The notes: generated from the sequence alone by a model not told the origin. DNA of 34,374 nt from Clostridia bacterium (GCA_030524425.1 JAUNGN010000024.1:1-34374); one strand, 5' to 3'; positions 7,440 to 15,029 are shown, counted from the stretch's first letter. Numbers and translations are program-made.

Positions 7440-8596
7440 CCGTACTTACCTCCATTGAACACAATGTAATTAAAATCAAATATTTCATTATTATTCAAAG
7501 CAACAGCTCTTTCACCATCAATGGCAAGTGATGTAATATCCACTATTTCATTAAGCTCACTTAACCTGGCCATAAGCTGAAAGGCATTAACGGTAAGACT
7601 TGTTGTATCCTCCCAGTTCTCATTAAGCTCAGACAGATAATTCTTTATGATTGCAGCGCTTTCGGAATATACCTCATCTTCATCAGCATCATCCAAAAGC
7701 TGCCACTCCACACTAATACTAAGCTGTCTGCCGACTGCTCCCTGTACGTCAACAACGTGTCCGATAGGTGCAATACCTGCACCCAGCCCCTCATACTCCG
7801 CAGGGTCAAGCTTCTCCTTAACCTCATTAAGAAGCTCATCAGAAGGTACATTGTTTTCACTGTCGGTTATAATCACCCCGACAGTACCGCCGCTTTCAGG
7901 CGCTCTTACAAACTTAACCATTCCCACACCGTCAAACTCATTAAGCCGCTTTTTATAGTCAGCCCTGTTTCCGCCGAAAGCATCAGCATTAATTTCTTCA
8001 AAATATCTTTCTCTGAAATCCTCCGTATCCTCCAAATCCTCACCCGGCACTAACAATTCCGTAATTTCAGCAGCTGCAAGCTCATCAATATCATTAACAG
8101 GTATTGCCCTGCCAAAATATCTGTTTCCCTCTGTGCCGGAAGTTTCGCACTGAACCTTCCACCACCCGGGAACAATAAGCCCTGGATTTATCTCCATCTG
8201 CTCACCGTTAAATGTAAATACAGTTTCAGTCTCTGTTGTTTCATTTACCATCTGCTCCGTTACAGCATATGTCAGACCGTTAAGGCTGAATCTGTCACCG
8301 ATGCTTATATTTTCCTCATAGCCGTTATAAGCTGCCACAAGCTTAAGTATTGCCCTTGTAGCTTCCTTAGGCACTATGCCCCTTTCCTTTGCTCTTAGGA
8401 TAAGATATTCCCTGCTTGCAGTGTCTGCAAATGCCTCCTGCATAATAATATCCATTTGTATATAAGCCTGTGCAAGCTCAGCACACACAGGCGCTAAAGC
8501 ATCATAAATAACTGAGCCTTGTCTTTTATCTACATCAGTAGGTACATTTGACAAGGCTCGTTTTAATAAATATTCAAATGTCATGGTCTCAAACAT
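7436..8596 (-). CDS. Baseplate J-like protein (XkdT type)
   Basis: A 386-residue wedge protein of the contractile-tail baseplate. Recognisable pieces: MTFEYLLKRALSNVPTDVDKRQGSVIYDAL at the start, QEAFADTASREYLILRAKERGI (residues 51-72), and PGEDLEDTEDFRERYFEEINADAFGGNRADYK near residue 180, which is the hallmark of the Baseplate_J family. Start follows GGAGGTG and overlaps the end of the XkdS-like gene. Confidence 0.88.
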   Translation of the reverse strand: MFETMTFEYLLKRALSNVPTDVDKRQGSVIYDALAPVCAELAQAYIQMDIIMQEAFADTASREYLILRAKERGIVPKEATRAILKLVAAYNGYEENISIGDRFSLNGLTYAVTEQMVNETTETETVFTFNGEQMEINPGLIVPGWWKVQCETSGTEGNRYFGRAIPVNDIDELAAAEITELLVPGEDLEDTEDFRERYFEEINADAFGGNRADYKKRLNEFDGVGMVKFVRAPESGGTVGVIITDSENNVPSDELLNEVKEKLDPAEYEGLGAGIAPIGHVVDVQGAVGRQLSISVEWQLLDDADEDEVYSESAAIIKNYLSELNENWEDTTSLTVNAFQLMARLSELNEIVDITSLAIDGERAVALNNNEIFDFNYIVFNGGKYG

Positions 8597-8981
8597 TTAC
8601 ATTCACCTCCTGTGGTATGTCACCAAATACGGTGACAACACTAAATTTAACAAGCACGCTGTTTTTTCCTACAGAAAAATCAAAATCATACACATCAGTA
8701 ATTCTGTCATCAAACAGCAGTGTATCTTTAATTCGTCTTTCAAGAACAGCACAAGCTATATATTTGTCCCTTCCGAACAAATCCTTTAATTTAATGCCAT
8801 AATTGCCGTTATAAATCAAATAATCAAATTTTTCTGTATTCAACACCTTATATATGGCCTGTTTCATCGCTTCCTGTTCATCAGTCATACCAATTATTCT
8901 GTTATTTTCTCTGTCCCAATAATAAGTTTTTGTCGGATATATAATTTTCTTATAATTCTGAATGATATTAAGCGGTATCAT
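8589..8981 (-). CDS. Baseplate protein XkdS-like (DUF2634, gp25-like)
   Basis: A 130-residue protein whose sequence (YYWDRENNRIIGMTDEQEAMKQAIYKVLNTEKFDYLIY, then YGIKLKDLFG) is that of DUF2634, a gp25/lysozyme-like wedge protein that starts sheath assembly on the baseplate. I chose ATG 8981 (MIPLNII) because GAGGTGGAG lies just upstream; a start five codons earlier has no ribosome site. It overlaps the XkdR-like gene by 14 bases. Confidence 0.82.
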   Translation of the reverse strand: MIPLNIIQNYKKIIYPTKTYYWDRENNRIIGMTDEQEAMKQAIYKVLNTEKFDYLIYNGNYGIKLKDLFGRDKYIACAVLERRIKDTLLFDDRITDVYDFDFSVGKNSVLVKFSVVTVFGDIPQEVNVNV

Positions 8982-9228
8982 TTTTCTCCACCTCACATAT
9001 TACATAAAATTTCTGACCACCCGGTGCTCTGATACACAACACCTTATCACCCAACTCTAAATCAAGTCCCTTTGCCATTATAAGACTTTTTCTCCCTATG
9101 GCAAGTTTATCATTTACTTTAATGCGCAAGGGACTTAGAGCGGCTATTTCACCCACAAAAGGCTCTGCTGGTTTTGACTCTTCCATTGCTTTCAGCGTTG
9201 TAAGCTGTAAAGCCTCATGCAGTTCCAT
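8968..9228 (-). CDS. XkdR-like baseplate/hub protein (DUF2577)
   Basis: An 86-residue protein with the DUF2577 pattern (PFVGEIAALSPLRIKVNDKLAIG...LELGDKVLCIRAPGGQKFYVICEVE), a single OB-like barrel. In PBSX-type phages this gene always sits between the hub and the gp25-like gene and probably forms the tail-tip. Its ATG overlaps the stop of the hub gene (TAATG). Confidence 0.8.
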   Translation of the reverse strand: MELHEALQLTTLKAMEESKPAEPFVGEIAALSPLRIKVNDKLAIGRKSLIMAKGLDLELGDKVLCIRAPGGQKFYVICEVEKNDTA

Positions 9229-11141
9229 TATTCAACCACCTCCTCACAGGTAATTTCAAGCTTCATTGTATGTTCACCATTCTTAAAGGTATGTGTACAG
9301 CTTTCAACCATAGCTCCGGCATTAATAGCCTCGCCAACATCATCAATCTGCACCCAAATGCCACATCCGGCACGTACATTGGGATTTCCCTTATCTTCAA
9401 CGGTAAAAGTTCTCTTTACTCTGTTATATATTTCAATAAATCTGTCGCACAAATCCTGTATCTGACCTTCCGTGTAGCCTTCCGATACCTTTTCGGTATA
9501 TTGCAGAACACCCCACTTCATTTCGTTTACGGTGTCCTGCGCCTCATATATTTCTCTTGTACCTGAATCCTCATCATCCCTATACAATACTACTCTGTTA
9601 TATGTATTTGTATCAATATCAGTCTTGCAGCTGAAATCAATTAAAGTGTTATCATCACTTACAAGAGCAATGGGCAATCTGTTTTCATCAACAGCCTTAA
9701 GGGTAATGTCTCCAAAATCGTCGTATAGCTCATAATATTTGCCTGTGTATATATTCGTAAAATCAATGGCATTATAGATTATATCCCATAGAGTGGAGTT
9801 ATCCTCAATCCTTTCATTTATTGTATAACCTGTATCAGCAATTTCACCCATCTGCAAGTTGAAATCCTCACAAATCATTTTTACAACCTCTGATGCCGTC
9901 TTTGTATAGCAATAGGTTTCCTTATTCTTAAGGTATCTTGTCTGGTCATAAGCTGTAACGGTTATAATTTGTTCCTTTGTCCTGCTTTTACTGAATATAT
10001 ATCCCCAGAACAAACCTACATCATCATACATAAGGGCAACAGCATCACCCTCATAAAATTCAACGCCGCCTGCAGGAATTAAATCTCTTGCAATTTTAAA
10101 CGTCAGCTTACCGGGATTAGCCTTTCTTTTTGTAACAAGCTGTATACTGTCATAACAAAGCTCCGTAACATCATAAATAACATTCTCATGTACGATTTTT
10201 AATGTTAAACCCTCGTTTTTATCAAGCTCCATAAGCTTAACCTTTTCGGCTTTGTTAAAGTCGGGAATAGTAGCTGTACTCTTTTTTTCAAGATTAAAAC
10301 TGGTACTGCTGTCGGAGTAAGTTCCGTCACCCTCAACAATATAAACATCACACATTTTGTGTCCGTATCCCGAATTTAATGCTGCCTTATGGCTGTCATA
10401 GTATATATCAATTCTTTTGCCCTTTATTAATCCACCCGTATCCTCAGCATAATAGGTTTTACCATCTATAATAAGTTTACTGCCTATTGTAATTACATCG
10501 GGATCAACCGCAACGGTATGATTTGCCTTAGGGGTTGTGCCGCTTGATGTTTTTGACGGTTTTCCCGTAACCTCCGAACTATATTGACCACAGCATATTT
10601 TACAGGGACAATAAGCCGTTACATCGAACTTGCCTAAATATCTTTTTGTTTCAGTTGTTTTCTGTACAGCTGAGCCCTGCGGCTGCTGATTACCATTGTA
10701 GCCCCATGAATAATACTTCCTGCCGCTTAATGCATTATTGAGTAATACTTTCCTTATAGGATTTACACCTGCTTCAATAATATAGCCGTTTCCAATATAC
10801 AAAGATACATGTCCTCTGGTGTCATCACCGCATTGCGAATATATACAGGCACCTAAAGGTATTTTACTGCAATCAATTTTACCATTCTGCCACGTAATAC
10901 TGTTTTTACCCCAAGCCTTTCTTGCATCAGAAGCATAATCAAGTGATGTATATGCAGGATTTATTCCTGCCGCATAATAAGCACTGGCAACAAATGCCTG
11001 ACACCAGTTTGCTGCTATTTTCATTTCATTTCTGTTGTTCTTATAAGGAAATGAATCTTTATTAACCCAAGCATTAGCCCACTCAATGAGAGCCTGAACC
11101 TGTGAGCCCCTATAATCAACAGTGTTTTTCTTTTTAGCCAT
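9228..11141 (-). CDS. Tail hub XkdQ-like fused to NlpC/CHAP-like and 3D lytic domains
   Basis: A 637-residue, three-part protein. Residues 1-150: a papain-like cell-wall hydrolase domain with NWCQAFVASAYYAAG (Cys47) and DTRGHVSLYIGNG (His111). Residues 171-265: a 3D domain (double-psi barrel of Rpf/MltA type) with FDVTAYCPCKICCG, DPDVITIGSKL and EDTGGLIKGKRIDIYY carrying the Asp residues that name the fold. Residues 300-637: the gp27-like hub of the XkdQ/YqbQ family (KRKANPGKLTFKIARDLIPAG...VEFYEGDAVALMYDD). PBSX XkdQ alone is about half this length. The fusion puts wall-cutting activity at the tail tip, for DNA entry. Confidence 0.85.
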   Translation of the reverse strand: MAKKKNTVDYRGSQVQALIEWANAWVNKDSFPYKNNRNEMKIAANWCQAFVASAYYAAGINPAYTSLDYASDARKAWGKNSITWQNGKIDCSKIPLGACIYSQCGDDTRGHVSLYIGNGYIIEAGVNPIRKVLLNNALSGRKYYSWGYNGNQQPQGSAVQKTTETKRYLGKFDVTAYCPCKICCGQYSSEVTGKPSKTSSGTTPKANHTVAVDPDVITIGSKLIIDGKTYYAEDTGGLIKGKRIDIYYDSHKAALNSGYGHKMCDVYIVEGDGTYSDSSTSFNLEKKSTATIPDFNKAEKVKLMELDKNEGLTLKIVHENVIYDVTELCYDSIQLVTKRKANPGKLTFKIARDLIPAGGVEFYEGDAVALMYDDVGLFWGYIFSKSRTKEQIITVTAYDQTRYLKNKETYCYTKTASEVVKMICEDFNLQMGEIADTGYTINERIEDNSTLWDIIYNAIDFTNIYTGKYYELYDDFGDITLKAVDENRLPIALVSDDNTLIDFSCKTDIDTNTYNRVVLYRDDEDSGTREIYEAQDTVNEMKWGVLQYTEKVSEGYTEGQIQDLCDRFIEIYNRVKRTFTVEDKGNPNVRAGCGIWVQIDDVGEAINAGAMVESCTHTFKNGEHTMKLEITCEEVVE

Positions 11142-11965
11142 TAACTGTCACCTTCCTTGTTTGCCGTAAAATCTGTTTCGTTGGATGATTTTTCTGTTGT
11201 AGGCTCTATTAGCTTCAACACCTGCCCTATATAAATCTTATTGGCATTTTCAAGATTATTAAGCTCTGCCAGGTATTTATATTTACTGCTGTCATTGTAG
11301 AATTTAAGAGCAATATTGCAAAGCGTATCATCCTTTTTTACCGTGTAAGTTTCAGGCAGGGAGGGCTTTTCCGCAACAGGTGTTTCCACGGCTTCAACTT
11401 TGCCATCAGCATCGGTCTTGCCTGTTTCCTCAAGAGTTTTAATTACACCTACCTCTCTGTACTCTTTCAGCTTAATACTAACCCAGTAATCCCCCTCTTC
11501 ACCTGCATTCTCCTCAACAGTATAGTCCTCAATAGTGACTTTCAGATTACCGCCAAATAAATACTTTAGCTTATATGAGCCGTCAGCATTAATTCCGTCA
11601 TGAATCTGTCTTATAATAACAAGAAACACAGGGTTCTTATCAGCCTTAATTTCCCTAAGCCTGCTTAAATACCATATAGGCTCGTGGAAATTCATCTTAG
11701 CATAGCTCATATATCCCACTTCATTGCCTTCACTGTCAACATATAACTTGCTTCCTGTTACAAGAGTGTCATCCTTGGGTAAAAGTATTTCAAAACTAAA
11801 TTCCCTAAGCCCAATATCCTTAGGAATATTAACCTCACCTACGGAAACAAGCTCAATAGTCTTATTCTTATTGCCAACCTTAGTCTTAAACTGTTTTGGT
11901 GCTAAAGGAAATTCAATATCCTCTAAAACACCATCTTTTTCCCTTTGTAATATAAATCTGTACAA
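11141..11965 (-). CDS. LysM tail protein (XkdP type), TTG start
   Basis: A 274-residue protein. A beta-rich N-terminal region (FPLAPKQFKTKVGNKNKTIELVSVGEVNIPKDIGLREFSFEILLP) is typical of the tail-spike/hub adaptor, and residues 205-254 are a LysM domain (ETYTVKKDDTLCNIALKFYND...LNNLENANKIYIGQVLKLIEP) that binds peptidoglycan. The start is TTG at 11965 with GAGGTG five bases upstream; no ATG is available. It lies directly after the accessory block and a terminator (11992-12014), not after the tape measure as in other phages of this type. Confidence 0.85.
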   Translation of the reverse strand: MYRFILQREKDGVLEDIEFPLAPKQFKTKVGNKNKTIELVSVGEVNIPKDIGLREFSFEILLPKDDTLVTGSKLYVDSEGNEVGYMSYAKMNFHEPIWYLSRLREIKADKNPVFLVIIRQIHDGINADGSYKLKYLFGGNLKVTIEDYTVEENAGEEGDYWVSIKLKEYREVGVIKTLEETGKTDADGKVEAVETPVAEKPSLPETYTVKKDDTLCNIALKFYNDSSKYKYLAELNNLENANKIYIGQVLKLIEPTTEKSSNETDFTANKEGDS

Positions 11966-11991
11966 TGTATCACCTCACTTTTAGGCATAAT

Positions 11992-12014
11992 AAAAACACC
12001 CTTTTCAGAGTGTT
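11992..12014 (-). terminator. Intrinsic terminator after the YjcQ-like gene
   Basis: Minus-strand stem AACACTCT / AGGGTGTT with a GAAA tetraloop and a run of T. It starts right at the stop codon of the YjcQ-like gene. Its core is almost the same as the terminator at 26242-26267. Confidence 0.75.
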
Positions 12015-12355
12015 TATAATCCCGGTACAATTTCTTTTATTTCCTTAATGAAGTCCTTAGCTTTAGCAAGTGCTGAATTTTCCTGTAGATATTCAATACC
12101 TTTAGGCTTAATGGTTATACTTGAAGTAAGTTTTATTGATGGGCTTGCCTTGCCTATAACCTTAAATGTGGATACACCCTTTATATAGCCCTCTTCCAAA
12201 AGCTCTGTAAAGATATACTCAAAATAATTTTGATTAATACCATAGTTTTCTGCTGTCAGTACATTGTAAACGTCAGGAGGTTCGCCCAGTTTAAGACAGT
12301 TATACAAATATACCAATATTTTGTACACAACTACAAAGTAATCATCTCTAGCCAT
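12014..12355 (-). CDS. YjcQ-family winged-helix protein
   Basis: A 113-residue protein (MARDDYFVVVYKILVYLYNCLKLGEPPD...YFEYIFTELLEEGYIKG...ITIKPKGIEYLQENSAL) that fits the YjcQ family of Firmicutes phages: a winged helix-turn-helix followed by a helical tail. Function is unknown; DNA binding is likely from the fold. A very strong ribosome site (AAGGAGGTGATTTT) precedes ATG 12355. It has terminators on both sides, so it is a separate small unit at the left edge of the accessory block rather than a tail gene. Confidence 0.65.
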   Translation of the reverse strand: MARDDYFVVVYKILVYLYNCLKLGEPPDVYNVLTAENYGINQNYFEYIFTELLEEGYIKGVSTFKVIGKASPSIKLTSSITIKPKGIEYLQENSALAKAKDFIKEIKEIVPGL

Positions 12356-12380
12356 AAAATCACCTCCTTTTTTTGCATAA

Positions 12381-12436
12381 TAAAAGGCACAGTGCCAAGC
12401 AGCTATTTAACATAACCACTTAAACAAAGTGCCTCT
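12381..12436 (-). terminator. Likely terminator of the toxin mRNA
   Basis: Minus-strand arms AGGCAC (12434-12429) and GTGCCT (12390-12385) enclose a 38-base loop and are followed by TTTTATTA. The long loop makes this less certain than the other terminators. Confidence 0.4.
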
Positions 12437-12447
12437 ATAAAAAATAT

Positions 12448-12476
12448 TTGACAGCATAAAAAATTTATGCTATCAT
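12448..12476 (+). promoter_or_regulatory. Promoter of the antisense RNA (antitoxin)
   Basis: TTGACA (12448-12453), 17-base spacer, TATCAT (12471-12476). The spacer itself is an inverted repeat (GCATAAA...TTTATGC). Predicted transcript start is about 12483. Confidence 0.72.
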
Positions 12477-12482
12477 TAAGTT

Positions 12483-12574
12483 ACAAGAGGGAGCAACCTC
12501 AGCGGTTGCTATCCCCACATAAGTTACTTTTTTAATCGTCCTTTATGTGGTAGTGAAGGACGGTTATTTTTTTA
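12483..12574 (+). ncRNA. Antisense RNA, candidate type I antitoxin
   Basis: About 90 nt between a consensus promoter and a strong terminator (stem CGTCCTT 12537-12543 / AAGGACG 12556-12562, then GTTATTTTTTT). The 5' part folds into AGCAACC...GGTTGCT. The RNA runs against the toxin mRNA and covers the last few codons and the 3' untranslated part, the 3'-overlap arrangement of prophage type I systems in Firmicutes. Its 5' region shares CAAGAGGGA and CGGTTG(C/T)TATC with the 5' end of the toxin mRNA, so the two units look like diverged copies. Confidence 0.55.
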
Positions 12575-12626
12575 TTATGTAAAGAATTATAAGTAACAAA
12601 GTTAAATATAATATTTCCTTATCCAT
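12564..12626 (-). CDS. Hydrophobic 20-residue peptide, candidate type I toxin
   Basis: A 20-codon frame: acidic/basic start (MDKE), an uninterrupted hydrophobic core of Leu, Ile and Tyr, and two Lys before TAA. This is the form of membrane-damaging type I toxins, though shorter than most. The ribosome site GGGAGGTGA is ideal and is paired in a hairpin (12631-12657), as in translationally locked toxin mRNAs. A consensus promoter (12696-12724) gives a leader of about 60 bases. An antisense RNA converges on it. I know of no named family with this sequence. Confidence 0.55.
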   Translation of the reverse strand: MDKEILYLTLLLIILYIIKK

Positions 12627-12630
12627 AAAA

Positions 12631-12657
12631 TCACCTCCCTCGTAAAAAGGTAGGTGA
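12631..12657 (-). promoter_or_regulatory. Hairpin hiding the toxin ribosome site
   Basis: Minus-strand TCACCTACC (12657-12649) pairs with GGGAGGTGA (12639-12631) through eight base pairs and one A-G mismatch. The second arm is the Shine-Dalgarno of the toxin frame, so unprocessed mRNA should be poorly translated. Confidence 0.6.
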
Positions 12658-12695
12658 GATAACAACCGCCTTGTCATTCCCTCTTGCTTACAAAC

Positions 12696-12724
12696 ATTAT
12701 ACATTATTTGTTGTATTTTGTAAA
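12696..12724 (-). promoter_or_regulatory. Promoter of the toxin mRNA
   Basis: Minus-strand TTTACA (12724-12719), 17-base spacer, TATAAT (12701-12696). The -10 is a perfect consensus. Confidence 0.72.
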
Positions 12725-12814
12725 TATGTTTGTATAATAAAAGAGCAGTTTTGCGTCATACTCAGGACGAAATATTAAGCTACTGTATTTAACATTAATA
12801 ATCTAAATGTTTCT

Positions 12815-13069
12815 CTACACTGCCTCTCTTTCAAATATTTCCATAGCCTTTTTAAATCCATAAATAAATCCCTGCTTTTCAAATGCAGCTCCTAAAGCAA
12901 ATGTATTTTTTTCTAATTCCTCACTAATATCCACACACTTTGCTTCACTTTTAAAATATTTACTGACTTCATCAAAAGCTTTATTGGTTTCTTTAAAATC
13001 AGTGAACTCTCCATCCTCAACAAAGTTACCATATATATTTTCAACTAATTTGTTAATCATTTCTTCCAT
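12815..13069 (-). CDS. Small helical phage protein (DUF6809-like)
   Basis: An 84-residue acidic, helical protein (MEEMINKLVENIYGNFVEDG...KYFKSEAKCVDISEELEKNTFALGAAFEKQGFIYGFKKAMEIFERE). The GAAFEKQGFxxGFKxAMxI end is common in small proteins of Clostridia prophages grouped as DUF6809; no function is known. ATG 13069 is chosen because AAAGGAG lies 11 bases upstream; the longer frame upstream runs through a hairpin and has no ribosome site. It is the last gene of the antirepressor operon. Confidence 0.6.
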   Translation of the reverse strand: MEEMINKLVENIYGNFVEDGEFTDFKETNKAFDEVSKYFKSEAKCVDISEELEKNTFALGAAFEKQGFIYGFKKAMEIFEREAV

Positions 13070-13104
13070 AATTAAAAATTCTCCTTTCAAACTTAAAAAA
13101 TTGG

Positions 13105-13164
13105 TACTTGAAAAGAGCCTTCTTCTGTGATATAATGTGAACAGAAGGAAACTTCTTTTCAAGT
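13105..13164. repeat. Nested inverted repeat enclosing a plus-strand promoter
   Basis: Outer arms ACTTGAAAAG (13105-13114) and CTTTTCAAGT (13155-13164) are perfect, and inner arms CTTCTGT (13122-13128) and ACAGAAG (13141-13147) are perfect. The TATAAT of the promoter lies in the loop. It can act as a fold in the minus-strand mRNA or as a protein-binding site over the promoter. Confidence 0.6.
13108..13136 (+). promoter_or_regulatory. Promoter of a plus-strand small RNA
   Basis: TTGAAA (13108-13113), 17-base spacer, TATAAT (13131-13136). Predicted start is about 13143, antisense to the antirepressor operon. Confidence 0.6.
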
Positions 13165-13213
13165 TTGAGTAGTTTATTAGTTACTTTGGTCGGCAACTGA
13201 ACTACTCTTTTTC
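13143..13213 (+). ncRNA. Candidate small antisense RNA in the antirepressor operon
   Basis: About 70 nt. A 5' hairpin AGAAG-GAAA-CTTCT is followed by a terminator, GAGTAGTT (13167-13174) / AACTACTC (13200-13207), and a run TTTTTCTTT. The T run is found only on the plus-strand side, so the terminator serves this RNA. It overlaps the 3' end of the CPxC protein gene and the leader of the next gene, so it could act on the operon mRNA by pairing. Confidence 0.5.
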
Positions 13214-13425
13214 TTTGCTTCTAAATACTTTTTATTGCATTCCGGGCAATATGGATATGTACTAAACAAATCAAATTCTTTATCGAATTGGATCTGTTCT
13301 ACAATATCTACTTTAAATTCTTTGCCACACACAGGACATGTTGAATATACATTATCATCTGTAATATCAATCTTAATATTAATATTTGCAACATCATCAT
13401 TTGCCTTATGCTTTACATAAAACAT
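13177..13425 (-). CDS. Small zinc-ribbon protein
   Basis: An 82-residue protein with two CPxC knuckles (CPVCGKEF and CPECNKKYLEAKKK) about 28 residues apart, the layout of a small zinc ribbon; function unknown, nucleic-acid or protein binding likely. I set the start at ATG 13425 (MFYVKHKANDD), seven bases after GGGAGG. A longer frame reaches back into the antirepressor gene and is not supported. It is the third gene of the antirepressor operon. Confidence 0.6.
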   Translation of the reverse strand: MFYVKHKANDDVANINIKIDITDDNVYSTCPVCGKEFKVDIVEQIQFDKEFDLFSTYPYCPECNKKYLEAKKKSSSVADQSN

Positions 13426-13441
13426 TTCCATTCCTCCCATT

Positions 13442-14218
13442 CTAAGCAACAAACATTTCCTTAAATTTATTAATAAAATATAACTGTCCTTTGCCTGTAA
13501 CCTTTGTTGTCTTCTTAACAGTTGTACGTCCATCAGAATGTGCTATTGTTGTCTCTTTCACTCGGAATAAATTCATCTCCATAGCTCTCTGAGTTGGTGT
13601 GTTATAATCATCACCTTTTCTGCTTATTAAGTACTTATTTTTTCTAAGCCATTCAAAAAGTCTGTTTTGTCCGATATTAACACCATTTTGTTTTAACAAT
13701 TTAGCTAACTCACCAATGAGAATACAATCATTAGATGTCGTCACGGCATCAGCAAATATTTCCTTCGGTTTCATACGCTCCACATCTGCTGTCAGGGCTT
13801 TATTTTTCTCCTGCTCTTCTTTTAAGTTTTGAGCTAACTTCATCAAAGTATCAGGATTTAAAAGAATTTCTTCAATCTTTTTAGGTGTCAGATAACCATC
13901 GTGTTTACGGATTGATGGAAGTACTTCATCAAATACCCACCTTTCAAATTTTTCAGCTGACGGGAGTTTACTATGAGTAATAAGCCTGTAAAGATTACCT
14001 TCTGTAACAAACTTAGCTTGTTGCTTTCTACCCATTGAATCTATGACGGTCTGATTTAGAACCCCATCTTTTTTACAATGTTCCCTAACAGCTTTATGAG
14101 GAATGGTATAACCCAAAGCCTTCGCAACATCACTACCACAAAACAATATTTTCCCATTTTCTTCTACTGTTCTCACTTCTCCAAATTCTTCATTTTTAAA
14201 AATCTGCAACTCATTCAT
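13442..14218 (-). CDS. Phage antirepressor, Bro-N plus ANT domain
   Basis: A 258-residue protein. Residues 1-115 are a Bro-N domain (FKNEEFGEVRTVEENGKILFCGSDVAKALGY...VTEGNLYRLITHSKLPSAEKFERWVFDEVLPSIRKHG-like). A coil (residues 118-150) leads to a C-terminal ANT/KilAC-type domain (LAKLLKQNGVNIGQNRLFEWLRKNKYLI...TGKGQLYFINKF). Such proteins bind phage repressors or DNA and promote induction. Start follows AGGAGGGATTTT, the same leader as that of the next antirepressor upstream. It is second to last of the operon's regulatory genes facing the CI-like repressor. Confidence 0.88.
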   Translation of the reverse strand: MNELQIFKNEEFGEVRTVEENGKILFCGSDVAKALGYTIPHKAVREHCKKDGVLNQTVIDSMGRKQQAKFVTEGNLYRLITHSKLPSAEKFERWVFDEVLPSIRKHDGYLTPKKIEEILLNPDTLMKLAQNLKEEQEKNKALTADVERMKPKEIFADAVTTSNDCILIGELAKLLKQNGVNIGQNRLFEWLRKNKYLISRKGDDYNTPTQRAMEMNLFRVKETTIAHSDGRTTVKKTTKVTGKGQLYFINKFKEMFVA

Positions 14219-14230
14219 AAAATCCCTCCT

Positions 14231-15019
14231 TTAAGCTGTAGTATCAAGTTCATTTTCAATTAAAGGTTTAATGCCTCTTTCCTTTAAGAAGTTGTATATG
14301 AACAATCTGCCTTTCTGTGTCCAGTATGTATGTGGGTGAGAATGTACTTTTCCGTCATCTCCGCTTATTGCATGTGTCTTTGAACTTGTGTAACCGTGTT
14401 TTGCATATTTTTCATACAAATACCACACACCATCTTTGCCTTTAAACTGAATACCTTGTTCGTTTAAAAACTTGTTCATAGCTTTAGCACTCCAACCATA
14501 ATCTTTGGCTATCGCCGTTGTTGACAGTAAGTCTTTACAATTAAGTACAACATCATAGTAGCTTGCCTTCGGCTTTATTTCCTCAATCTGTGCATTTTTA
14601 ATCTGTAATTCCTTATCTTTCTGTTCAAGCATCTTTTGAGCTTCAATTACAGCTAAGGCAATAAGGTTATTTCCTGTAGGCAATTCTTCTTTCTTCTTAA
14701 AGTAACTTTCAACAAGGTAGTCGTATACTTCCCATGCTTTATCAGTATTTAAGGACTTTGCATGAAGTAGAGCACCTTTTTCTGTCCAAAGGTAGAGTTT
14801 ACCTAGGTTTGGAGCAAATCCGAAATTTTCGGATTTGCTTTTAAAATCCCTTAATTCATTACCTGTAAGGCAATAATAATGTTTGCCTTCTGTGTACCTA
14901 CCTTTATTATTATTAAAATTATCCGATATTACTCTACTGCTTGTTTCATAACATTCAGCCAATACTGCCGTTGTCATAACTCTCTGACCATTGTTCTCTA
15001 ATACTTGCAATTCATTCAT
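14231..15019 (-). CDS. Phage antirepressor, ORF6N-like plus KilAC domain
   Basis: A 262-residue protein. The N-terminus (QVLENNGQRVMTTAVLAECYETSSRVISDNFNNNKGRYTEGKHYY) is an ORF6N-type DNA-binding domain; the C-terminus (YYDVVLNCKDLLSTTAIAKDYGWSAKAMNKFLNEQGIQFKGKDG...TYWTQKGRLFIYNFLKERGI) is KilAC. It differs in N-domain from the following antirepressor but shares the MNELQ start and the ribosome-site region, so the starts look copied. Two antirepressors in one operon suggest two inputs to induction. Confidence 0.88.
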   Translation of the reverse strand: MNELQVLENNGQRVMTTAVLAECYETSSRVISDNFNNNKGRYTEGKHYYCLTGNELRDFKSKSENFGFAPNLGKLYLWTEKGALLHAKSLNTDKAWEVYDYLVESYFKKKEELPTGNNLIALAVIEAQKMLEQKDKELQIKNAQIEEIKPKASYYDVVLNCKDLLSTTAIAKDYGWSAKAMNKFLNEQGIQFKGKDGVWYLYEKYAKHGYTSSKTHAISGDDGKVHSHPHTYWTQKGRLFIYNFLKERGIKPLIENELDTTA

Positions 15020-15029
15020 AAAATCCCTC

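Noticed and set aside
13070..13162. Longer form of the DUF6809-like protein
   Set aside because: The added residues come from the inverted repeat and promoter region, and a proper ribosome site is present before ATG 13069.
13426..13533. Longer form of the zinc-ribbon protein
   Set aside because: It would run within the end of the antirepressor gene in another frame and lacks a ribosome site; ATG 13425 has one.
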